Part shown: piece by piece, positions 20,034 through 32,100 of the stretch
Layout: each line of letters begins with the position of its first letter
How positions within the stretch are numbered: position 1 is the stretch's first letter
DNA from: Thermoflexia bacterium
GTDB lineage: Bacteria; Chloroflexota; Anaerolineae; B4-G1; SLSP01
DNA: 33,197 nucleotides
NCBI GenBank assembly: GCA_011192175.1
Contig: DUEJ01000016.1
Coordinates: 1 to 33,197 of the forward strand
Reading direction: 5' to 3'
The notes under the pieces: model-generated
The model's input: the letters and a program-made list of their open reading frames with translations, nothing else
Databases searched by the model: none
What the model was told of the DNA's origin: nothing
Program-made: the position numbers and the translations under genes

Positions 20034-20140
20034 CCACGGATTACACTGATTTTTTTACTTTTTTTCCGTGCTAATCCGTGGCGAGCTGCCTTTCCAGTAG
20101 AAATGGTAAATCCGCATTTATCTACGCAAATCTGCGTCCC
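20034..20140. repeat. Decameric repeats with a 10-bp inverted repeat
   Basis: ccacggatta (20034-20043) / taatccgtgg (20072-20081); 10-nt phased units tccgtgctaa tccgtggcga and tccgcattta tctacgcaaa tctgcgtccc. Confidence 0.6.
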
Positions 20141-20159
20141 AAAACTAAGGAATCTAGCG

Positions 20160-23100
20160 CTACGGCATCGCCGTGGGCGTCGGGCGTGGGCCAGGCAACG
20201 GCGTTGGAGCGGGTGTCACAAGCGGCTCTTCATCCCCGGACTGAGCGCTGCTCGTCACCACGATTGTCTGCGGCCCGGTCACATTGTTGCTTTCGTTAGC
20301 TTCCACCACCGTATTATCCGTATCGACCTGGGCATAGAGCTGATGTGTTCCCGCCGCGAGAGTGTAGGTAGCGCTGAGGACACGGCTTTCCCCCACACCG
20401 AACCAATCGCCCTGCACGCCCCAAGAGACGTCGCCCACCAATTTAAACGCCGGGATACGATCCACGTAAAAATCCACGAAGAAGTTATTGCCGTAAGCCA
20501 CCGGCTGCGGCCCCTGATTCTTGACCGTCACGCTGATCAAGTAATTTCCGCCATCCGGCGTCGCCTCTAGCGTGGTGACAACAAGATCCGGCGCGTTCGA
20601 GGTGTAATTTCGCATGACCAACGGGAGGTAAATTGACCAGGCAGGGGCCTCCACTATCGTGGTCGTATCAGTAACGGTCTCCAAAAGGACCGGGAGACTC
20701 TGAGTCGTCAACGTCAGCACCGTCCCCTCTACCGTATTAGTTGCCGCAGTATCGGGCACCAACAGAGAGAGGGTAATCGCGTCGGTTAAGCCAGCCGCCA
20801 GAGATAACATCTCCGGGGCTACCGTGGCCGTCCAACCTTGCGTGGAAACAACCTCGGCGAGGAAAGTATCCGTGTAATTGCCATTGTTCGTCACTTGATG
20901 CAGGTAGGTCACTAACTCGCCCGCTACGGCATTTTGCATCATGCCGGCGCTCAACGAGAAACCGCGCACCAGGTTCACCGTGGTGACATCCATCACGGTA
21001 TCCCAAACCGCAAGATCGTTTTCCGAGGTCGCCGTTATCAGAGCGGTAGCTACGGTGCCGCTAAGAGTGCCCGCAGGCACAGCCACCGTCACCGTCACCG
21101 GGGCGGACGCGCCCGCCGGCAGTGCTACAATACGCTCCGGCTCCACTCCCGTCCAGCCAGCCGCCGCCGTCCAGGTGATCACGAAGGTATCTGTCACGTC
21201 CCCAGTGTTCGTCAGGACATGCCGGTAGTATTCAACCGCGCCGGGATCGACAGAGCGTTGGTAATCCGGAGAGAAAATCAAATCACGATTGGGTACAGCC
21301 GCGGTCGTATCAATCACCCGGTCGAAACACGCCGGGTTGAATTGCGAAGTGGCTGTGACCGTGGTGGTATCCACCAGCCCCACGGCGGCGGTACTCGGCA
21401 CCGTGACCGTGACCACAATCTGCGCCGTCTCCCAGGCGGCCAACGGCACCTGACTCGCACTCAATTCCACCGGCCAGCCCCGGCTGCTGCTCTCTATCAA
21501 ATCAAAAGTATCCTCGGCGGAACCCGTGTTGGTCAAGGTATGCGTGTAGACTACGAAGTCACCTGGCAGCGCATTCCCGGCGCGATCCGGGACGAAAGTT
21601 AGGCCCGCGACCCGGTTCACGGTGGTAGTATCAGTGACGCTATCCGAGATACTGCCATCCGCCTGTGAAGTCGCCGTCACCGTGGAGACGTCCACCGTCC
21701 CACTGAGCGCATCGCCGGGCACCTGGAGCGTCACCGTAACCGTGCGCGTCTCGTCTGCCGCCAATGTGAGCGGCGTTGGCAGCACGTTCACCACCCAACC
21801 CTGGTCCGAAACCGCCGTTAAGTCGAAGGTGTCCGTCCCGTTGCCGGTGTTGGTCACGACGTGCGTGTATAAGACACTCTCCCCCGGATCGGCGTTGCTG
21901 CTGCGCGGCGGCGCGAGCTCCACGCCCGGCTCCAGGAGCGCGGTCGTCTCATCCTCCACCTTAGCCCAAGCGCCATCAAACTGCGAAGTCGCTGTGACCG
22001 TGGTGGTATCCACCAGACCCACGGCGGCGGTACTCGGTACCGTGACCGTGACCACGACCTGCGCCGTCTCCCAGGCAGCCAACGTCACCTGGCTCGCACT
22101 CAATTCCACCGGCCAGCCCTGGCTGCTGCTCTCTATCAAATCAAAAGTATCCTCGGCGGAACCCGTGTTGGTCAAGGTGTGCGTGTAGACTACGAAGTCA
22201 CCTGGCAGCGCATTCCCGGCGCGATCCGGGACGAAAATCAGACCCCCGACCAGGTTCACGGTGGTAGTATCCACCAGAGTCGCTGAGACGCCATTATCAG
22301 TCTGGGAGGTCGCCGTCACCGTGGTATGCTCCACCAATCCGGCCGAGGCCGAGGCGGGCACAGTGAAGGTAACAGTGACCGGATGAGTTTCATCAGGCTC
22401 CAGCTCAACTTGCCCTGGTTCCACGCTTAACCCCGTCCAGCCCAACTCCGAAGCGGCATCCAAAGTATAGGTATCGGAGACATTACCAGTGTTGGTCACG
22501 GTGTGCTGATACGTCACCGTCTCGCCAGGATTGGCATGGCAACTATCCGGCAACCCAATTTCCACCGTGCGGATAACCGGCGTCTCTACCGTGATAGTAT
22601 CCACCGCCTCCTTGAACGCCCCCTCTGACGAGGTTACCCTCAAGGTCGTCTCGTTTACCTGCCCCAGTGAGCCGCCCGGCACCGTCGCCGTAATAACCAC
22701 GCTCCGCGATGCTCCAGGCGAGAGAGTTACGCTCGCATCCGAGAGCACAGGATCCGGCCAGCCGCCCAGGTTGTTCACGGCTACCAAAGTGAAGGCATCC
22801 TCCAGGTTACCCAAATTGGTCAATACATGCGTGAAGGTCACCACTTTATCCGCAGCTACCGTGAGAGATTGCGCCAGTGGCGTTAAGGCAAATTCGTACC
22901 TCGGTATTATGTGAGTAGTATCCACCACATGAACCGCCGGCGCGCCGGGCACCGTCGCCGTGATGGTGGCAATATCTGTTTTGCCGCCGCTATCGGCCGG
23001 AATATCTATCAACCGGAAGAGTAACGGTATTGCAGTGAACGGCCCCATCTTTGCCGAGGTATCCGGCAGCAGCTGGCCTACCCACTCCTGCGTATGATCT

Positions 23101-26100
23101 TTCGCCAACATGATAGTTTCGGTGTAGTTCCCGGCATTGGTCAACGTGTGCGTGTATGTCACCGCCGTCTGGTTGGTGATGGCTCTGAAGTAATCTGGCG
23201 TCAACTGGAGGTTGTGTGTTTGCGCCACCACCGTATTATCCGCCGCTAAATCCTGCACGGTGGGACTAAAAGCGGAAGTGACCGTCACCGTAACTGTTCC
23301 TACCGTGCTGCTAAGAGCATCAGCCGGCGGGATGACCTGCACCGTCAGAGTTCCTGTCTCCTCAAAACCCAAAGTGAGGGCGGGGATATGATCTACCGTC
23401 CAACCGGCGGGGCTTTCGTGCGTGACAATATAAGTATCTTGCCCAGTGCCGGTATTGGTCACGGTATGCGTGTAAGTGATCGGCGTAGCTGGCAATGTGC
23501 CGCCACTTTGGCCAGATGATATGATTACTCCCGGCGTGAAGAGCGCGAAGGTGGTATCAGTTGCCGAATCTGCGGGATGTCCTGCCCCGCGCGAGGTAGC
23601 TCTGACGTAAGCTACCTCTTCGGCGCCGCCAGCACCCACGGGCACAGTGACGTAAACTTCTATGGTGGCGCTCTGCGCCGGCGGCAAACCATTCACGACA
23701 GCTGGCGAGAAACCCGTGACCCAACTGCTGCCCGTCACGGAGATATCAAAGGTATCGGTGAGATCGCCGGTGTTGGTGAGCGTATGAGTATAAATGTGGG
23801 AGGCGCCCACTAAGAGCGCTTGTTCATTATCAGGAACCAAGCTGACTCCCGGATCACCGTAAAATTCGCGGGCGCCCAAATCCACCCAACCGCCTAGCAG
23901 ACGGGGGTTGTTGGCGTAATCCAGTGGAATCAAACCTAAATCCGTACCAGGATCGGCCACATCGCGCGCCGGAGAAGTATAGAGCAAGGAGAGGTCAGCA
24001 TCCAATTGCGGATCAGCCTGTACAGCATGTCCGCCCAGAGTCGCTGTCCCACCGACGTCGTCGGGCGTGTTATCCCAGTACAAGTTGTAATCCGAGCTCG
24101 ATGCAGCCCCAGCATATACCGCACTGCCGCTGCTATGGCCAGCGATGATGGTGTTGGTCATCGCCAACGTACCGCCCGCCATGTAAAGCGCGCCGCCGGT
24201 ATCGCTGGCCTGGTTAGCGTGGAAAGTGTCGTTTAGCACAGTCAGAGTGCCCGCTTGCGCGTAGAGGCCGCCACCTTGCGTGGCGCTCCCGCCGTTAGCG
24301 TGGAGCAGGCTGTTAGTGAGCAAAATCTCCCCAGCCGCAGAGTAAAGCCCCCCGCCCAAATCCGCATCGTTAGTGTGGATGTTGAGCGCATTGAGGGTCA
24401 AATCCGCGCCCTCGTTGTAGAGCGCGCCGCCAGCGTTGACGACAAACCCAGTCGCGTCACCCTGAGTCAAAGTGAGCCGCTCCAGGCGGACTGCGCCGCT
24501 GCCAACAGTGATGTAAAACAGCCGTCCAGCCCCCCCCGCATCTAGGGTAGTGGCGTGAGTGATGTGATCAGGCGGCGATTCATCCCAGGCACTGGAGAGG
24601 TAGCCACCGGTCACGGTGAGCGGTTGGTTGATGAAGAGCGCCTGCGTGATCACCTGGCTGGCGTGCGTGGTAGTATAGGTAGCGGTGTAGTGCCCCGCAG
24701 CGATCTTGATTGTATCCCCTGCACTGGCCTGAGAGAGCACATGCTGCAAGGTGCGGCAGGCTCCCAAATTGGGTTGGGAACAGTTGTTATCAGCGTAATC
24801 AAACACCCCGCCACCAACAGTCTCATCAACCAGCGAGTCCGTACCATCCAAAGCTAAATAACGAGTTCCGTAAGTGGGACTAATAGTAGTTCTGTTCACT
24901 GCGCTGGCCGCCGCTCCGCCACCAGCGGAGAGCGCCATAGCCTCGGTGAGATCCACCAACCCATGGGCCGCCTCCAAATTGGCAACCACGCTGAGCACCA
25001 CCGTCTCCGTCATCAGTGGCGCGAGCGTCACATTTCCCGGCGGCGCCACTATGGTGCCCTGCGCGTAGAAACCCGATGAGGGATAGAAAGAATAGGTATC
25101 GGTTACATTGCCGGTGTTGGTGAGCGTGTGGGTATAAGTGATCGTGCCCCCAGGTTGCACCACGCCTACTCTCCCCGGCCCTAATTCCGCTTGATAGTCC
25201 TCTATTACTTTACTCAGCACCTCAAACTCTCCGGTAAGATCTGTGAAACCACACATCTGAGCGCGATAAACCAAGCGAGTAGTCTCTAGCGTGGTGCTAT
25301 CTCCCTCCACCGAGGCGGGCTGTCCCGGGGGAATGGTGACGCGGACCAAAATCTGCGCTGTTTTGCCAGGCCCCACATCAATAGTGGCGGAATCTGTAGT
25401 AATATCCGTCACGCGCACCTCACCTACCACAGCAGCGATCTCTGCCCAGTCACGTGAAGTAGCCAAATCAAGTACAATGGTCTCCGTGTAACCAGTTCCT
25501 GGATTCTCAGAATCATCCCAAAACCATTGCTCACTCAGGTTGGTAACGGCAAAAGTGTAGGTATAGATCTCGCCAGGGGCCAGAGTGTGGTCAGCAACCT
25601 CATTCCATTCTAAATTGCGCTTGCCGACCCTGTATTCTTGCGCCCCCATGTCTTTGTCGCAGAGTTGCGGGCGGGGGCTTACGTAGCAATCAAAAGTAAT
25701 GGTGGACGCGCTCTCGGGTACGGCATCAATAGCCGGTGAGTTATAGGTAAGTGCCCCCCCATAAGTCAATTGCGGGTCTACATGCAGCTCGTCAGTTACA
25801 GCGGCATTCACATAAGTATCACCCCAACGCAAGGTGTGGCCCACGGCAACATTACTAGTGCTATACAGACCATCGCCAGTAGCGGCATCATTAGCAGCAA
25901 TGATACTGGCATTGATCACCATATTGCTGCCCTCATTGTATAATCCACCGCCAGTACTTCCCGGCGCATTATTTTCATAGAAAGTAAGATGGTAAAGATT
26001 CACATTGTCGCCGGTATTGTAAAGACCACCGCCATCCTGCCGCGCGATATTAACCCAGAACTTGACGTTCAGGATATCCGTATTTCCCATTGCGCTGTAG

Positions 26101-29100
26101 AGACCACCGCCGTACTCAGCTACATTGAACGAAATAGAATGGTTAGTCAGAGTCACATCCGCGCCACCGTCGCTATAGATACCTCCGCCGTCCCCGCCAG
26201 CCTCACAAAGTGCGGTACCGCCACCACTAATTTGCACCGTGCTGCCGGGCGCATTATAGATACCGCCACCATGCCCTCCGGCTTCACATTGATAGACGAT
26301 AGTATCCCAAATTGTAACATTACTACCGGCCGCATTGTAAATTCCGCCGCCGTTGCCACTGGCAGAGCAACCATAGATATCCAATAGATCTAGTTTAACC
26401 ACGCTATTGGCACTTACATAGACTCCGCCGCCGTTCCCACCGGGCTTGCTCCCAGCGATAAGATTTAAATTCTCCAAGGTCACGGATATATTTTCACCAA
26501 TAGTAATCACGCGTTTCTCTTCACTATACGGAGACACTAGATTAGAGGCTTCTTCCGCCATGCCCGAAAAAGTCTTAGCCCAACCACCACTGATAGTGAT
26601 ATCTTTATCGATGGCGAGAGTTTCATTGCAAGTACCTTCAGCAACCTTGATAGTATCTCCGCTGCCCGCCGCCGCCAGCGCCAGACCAATCTGACCATAG
26701 AGCTGCCCGGTGGAGACCACCTGGGCCAGACAATCCACAACCTCATCCGCGCCCATATCTGGCGCGGCGTTGCTGGGACGGTGCTCATTATCCATATCGC
26801 GGGATACCGGCTGGCCCGTGACTACCACGCCCGCATCAACCAATATAGAGCCTCTTGCCAGGTGAAAATTCCAAACACCTGGATCATCGGACGGATCAAA
26901 CTCTTCATACAGGGGGGAAGAATTCAAGTTGTCGTCGCCAACGCCAACGCCACCTTGCACCTGATCCGCAGGGCCGTCAACCCAATAATCATTATGACTT
27001 AATGCCCCGGTAGCCCCATAGACGGCACTGCCTACATCAGCGACATTGCTATCAAAGATGTTATTTTTTACCACCGGAGTTCCCGCTGCGATATAGACAG
27101 CGCCTCCGCCACCCACCCCCGCCGAGTTTTTATAAAAATCATTGTGCATGATGAAAGGATCTCCAGCAACAACGTACACCCCGCCACCTTTATTAGTGCC
27201 CACATTCAGGTAAATCAGAGTATTCTGCACTAGCAGCTCATCACCAGAGACGTAGATAGCGCCACCGGAACTAGCCTGGTTGCCATAGAGTCGATTTGCC
27301 AGATCCAAGCTAGTGGTACCAGCACTGTAGAGCGCGCCTCCCCCATTATCGGCGGTGTTGCTGTAAATGCGATTGTTACGCAGAATCATTGTGCCAGCCG
27401 AGGCATTATAGAGCGCGGCGCCATCAGTAGCGAAATTCCTCACAATCCGATTGTTCTCCAAATAAACGTCTCCGCTATGATTGTAGATATATCCCCCCGC
27501 GCCGGCTGCGTTATATGTCAACAACGCAGCAGTGTTGTTCACCATCCAGAGAGAACCGTCGCGGTTATAAATGGCACCGCCATCTCCGGTAGCATCATTG
27601 TGATAGAAACGGGTACTATCAGTGACTGTCAACGCGCCGGTAGGCAGATAGATGGCGCCACCGTTCTCCGCCGAGTTGTAAGCCAATAAACTGTCTGCGA
27701 TGGCGAGTGTCGCGCCCGCCTGGTAGAGAGCTCCCCCATCAGCCGCCGTGTTGTGATGTAAGACTAGGCGCGAGAATTTGCCCCGCCCGCTAGCGTAATA
27801 GAGACCGCCACCGGCATCAAGGCCTCCGCCCGCACTGGCTAGCCCGTGCGCCAAATTGATGAGCGTGATACTGACCGCCTCTGTGTTGGTTACTAATAAC
27901 GCCCGCCCCAATTCCCCAGCATCAAACGTGGTAGTCCGCTCCTCATCAAAGGGCGGATAATCAACTGCCGGTTCAAAGCGTTCCTCGAAATCACGCGCAT
28001 AGCCCCCGCCCAACGTTAAATTCTGGGTGATATGTACTGTTTGCTTCAGCTCCCCGGCGTACTCATGCACGCCTCGGCAGATTCCTACCGTCACCTGGAT
28101 TTCATCACCCGGTAAACTGTTATCAATCGCCAGCTGCGGATTAGCGTAAACGCCCTGCTCCTCGTCATTGCGGACCACTCGCGCCCAACAAGCGCGCCGC
28201 TCATCAGCCCCGATATCAAATCCTTGATCGGCCGGGCGAAGATCGTACTCAAAGTCTTGAGTGACCGGGCTAGCCGGATCGCCTCTATCAAAGAGTGGGG
28301 AAGCGTCAGCCAAACGCAAATCACCGGCTTCAGCATCCTCAAAACGTGGAGCTAAAGAAAGAGTATGCAGCCCTTGTTCCGCCCAGCTGTTATAAGCATT
28401 CGCTATGGGATAGACATCGTTGTAATCCCCCCCGGAGAAACTCCCTTCACTAAAGATCGCATGGGCAGTAGTAGCCGTGTTGGTCGCGAAGATAGTGCTC
28501 CGAATAGTCGGAATCTGATCTTCGGTATAAAACCCACCACCCTGTTGAGCGGTGTTACTATAAATGGTGTTATGTTGAATGGTCAAGGCGAGCGTTCCAG
28601 AGGCGTTGTAGATAGCGCCGCCCTGTTCCGCCTGGTTGGAATAGAAGAAGTTATTTAGGAGCAGGGAGCTGCCATCAGCGTGATAGTAAGCACCGCCAGC
28701 GGCGGCCGCATTATCATGGAGCCAGTTCCCATCCAGCGTGACCGTGGCGCCGGCGTTGTAGACTGCGCCGCCTTGCTGTAACGCATAGCCCCCGCGCAGA
28801 TGCAATCCCGCCAGCGTGATGACGTTCGAGCTATCCAGATAAACCACGCGGCCCTGCCCTCCGGCGTCTAGCGTAGTGGAATTGGCTACCGGATCTGGTT
28901 CTAACCACTGCGTCAGAGTGTAACCGCCCTGCACCCCGATAGATTTGTTCAAGTAGAGCGACTGCTTAACTGTCTCGCTGCCCAGATCTCGCTCCCCAAC
29001 TCCTTTGCAAATTCCCGCGACGTGCAAGACGTCGCCTGTCGTGCTCTCATCCGCCGCACGTTGGACGCTGCCATAGAGTTGCCCCACCCCGTTGATACGC

Positions 29101-32100
29101 ACGTAACAATTACCAATCTCGTCCGCGCCAATATCAAAATTCTGATTAGCTGGACGCGGGCCACCATCAATATCAATCAGAATCGGGCTATGGGGGTCAC
29201 CTTTATCTTCCACCGGCGAGCCTTCGGCGAGATGCAGAAAATCGCTTGAGCCAAAGAGCACCGAGATAAAATCTGGCGCGTAGGAGAGATTACCAATCCC
29301 ATCGCCCGCCCCCAGTTCACCGCCATAGTTCCCCCCGCTGTTAGCATAGAGATCATTGTAATCAAATTGCGGGTCGGGGGTCTGCGCAGTATAGATACCG
29401 CCACCACCGTTGGTGGTCTCGGCAGTATTGCTCACCAACAAGGAGCTGTTGATGAGCGCGTTGGTCGTATTGTCGTCGTGATAGATGCCGCCACCAAGTT
29501 GAGCTTGATTAGCGTAGAAAGTAACATGGCGCACTTCCAGTGAGGAGGCTTCATTGTAGAGGCCGCCACCATTCCCCGTCGCGGTACTCTGAGCCACAAT
29601 GGTATTCACTAACGTTAACGCGGCGATATTATAAAGCCCCCCCCCAGTTGCAGCCATATTGCCCACCAGCGTGCTGCGCTCTAAATCCAGTGTACCCGCA
29701 TTGTAAACTGCGCCACCGGCCAGAGCAGCGGTATTGGAGATGAAGCTAGTGATAGAGATCGTCTCCATGTCCCCCAGGTTATAGATTGCCCCACCATCCT
29801 CCTGCGCAGTGTTAGTGAGAAAGTGCGTCGCGCCTAGCTGCAACGTGCCGCCGGCCGCATTATAGCAACCACCGCCCTTTGTAGCTGTGCTAGCGCTAAC
29901 CTCTACCGCGTCCAGAACTAACTCTGCATCTTGATTATAGATGCCGCCGCCGAGGCCATTGGGGACCGGCGCAGCACCGCGCTGAAATACTATATGCGAA
30001 ACATTCAGTTCCAGCGTCCCCGTATAAGGATTATGCACCAACATTACCCGCCCCCGTCCCAACGCATCAAAGATAGTCGGTTCAGGATCTGGCCCCAACT
30101 CGGCAAAGTCAGGGGCGTAACCGCCGGCCAGAGTCAAACTCTTGGTAATCACCACCGTCTGGCTAACCCAGTCACCGTCCACCAAACGCGGCTGCACGCC
30201 CCAACAAATACCGGAAACCTGGACAATGTAATCTCGAGGCGCGGCGTCCACAGCTTCCTGGATGCTGTAATAAACCGGCCCGACTTGCGGATCCTCGTCC
30301 GGGGCTGGATGAGGATTGATCACGCGCGCCAAACAACCCAGGAGCTCATCTGCCCCCATATCGAAGCCCTGATTACTGGGGCGCGGATCTTCCTCGAAGT
30401 CAGTCGTCAGCGAAGTGGCGGGATCAGCAGAATCCACCGCTGGAGAGCTAGCCGTCAAATGAAAATCCGCAACCTGAATACCCTGGAACAGGGGATTGAC
30501 CGAGACGCTATGCGCACCCAGCGCGAGATTACTCTCTGGAGCAACGCTGGCTGAGTTTCCCCAAATATCATTGTAATCATGGCTTAAGGCGCCAGAACTA
30601 TCGTGGTATACGCCTCCACCGGTCGCAGCGGAGTTGGAGATCACCAGCGTATTAGAAATGGTCAGAGACCAGCCCCCATCATTGTACAAACCACCACCAT
30701 AGGTGCTGGCTTGGTTCCCATAGAGTGTGTTGTTAAGCACGGATAAGAGCGCACCGGCAGCGTTGTAAACGCCGCCTCCCCCAGCCGTGGTCGTGTTACT
30801 GTAAATCAAACCATTAGCAATGATCAGCGAACCACCATTATAAATTCCACCACCAGGACCATCAGTGGCTTCAGCGTAGCGGATGATCAATCCATCAACC
30901 TGAACGTCACCCGCGTCATTGTAGAGACCTCCACCACGCTCCGCCAGAGTGCCAGAAATAACCATATCTTCTATGATTGGAGCACCATTTTCAACGTAAA
31001 TGCCGCCCCCGCGCGCGCCCTCACAGTTTTCAATAATTAAGTGGCGCAAAAGGGGAGAGGAATCTCCTTTAACGTAAATCCCACCGCCAGCCCCGGTTGG
31101 TGCAGAGGCGTTCCTAAAGGTGAACCCTTCCAAAACAATCGGCGTGCCAGCCCCGATGTCAATCTGCACGCCACGATTATTACCGCCAAAATCAATGACC
31201 GTTGCGGCAGGCTCCACTTCCTCTGGCGCGACAAATTCCTCCCCTTCTATCAAATAACCGCCCTTAACACTGATAGCCTGCCGGAGACGTATCTCCGCAC
31301 CCGCTAAATAGTTTCCCCTGGCGACTAACACCTCGTCCGTGGCTACCGCCTGCGCAACAGCATGCCCTACCGTTTTACAAGGGAGGTAAGCTTGCGTACA
31401 GTTGTTCTGGTCATCCTGCCCTTCCGGTTCCACATAGCGATCTCCGGATAGAGATTCTGCCGTGGTGGTATCGGTAACTACGGCAGAGACTGACGGGTAG
31501 GTATGTGCAGTGACGCGCAGGAGAGAATTATCGCTCAGGTTGGCAGCAGCGGTCTCGGAGACCGCTACCCGGACTTGGATCAGCGCGCTCTGCTGATAAT
31601 CCAATTGGATCGGCTCCACAGGCACCGTTAATTCACCCCATCCTAGCGATGAATCTACGGTCACGGTAAAAGTATCGGGCGGGCCGACGTTAGTGACCAC
31701 GTGTGTGTAAGTGATTTCAGCACCTGGGGTAACATCCTGGCCCGCATTGGCGGACAATTGAATGCCCGGATTAGCGATCTCATCCGTGGCCGTATCTAGC
31801 GCCCCCGCATTAGTGCGAGAAGTTACCGTGATGACCGTCTCGTTGACAAAGCCCTCGCTGACCGTAGAGGGGACTGTCACTGTCAATTGAAAAGTGTGAC
31901 CATCATTGACGAGCAATCCCACTCCAGAAATTGAGTCCGGCGAGACTGCCCAGCCCGCAAGGTTGGCTATAACCACATCAAAGGTATCAGTCATGGACGG
32001 CGTGTACCCGGTGTTGGTAAAGGTATGCGTGAACGTTACTTCGTGACCGGCCACGTCATCCCTATTCAGCACCACAAAGGGATCACTGGCGCTCAAAATA

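Noticed and set aside
21622-22188. 188-aa plus-strand ORF rich in VTVT
   Set aside because: Antisense shadow: GTGACC-type codons for Val-Thr repeats are nearly self-complementary, so the opposite strand also reads as Val/Thr-rich.
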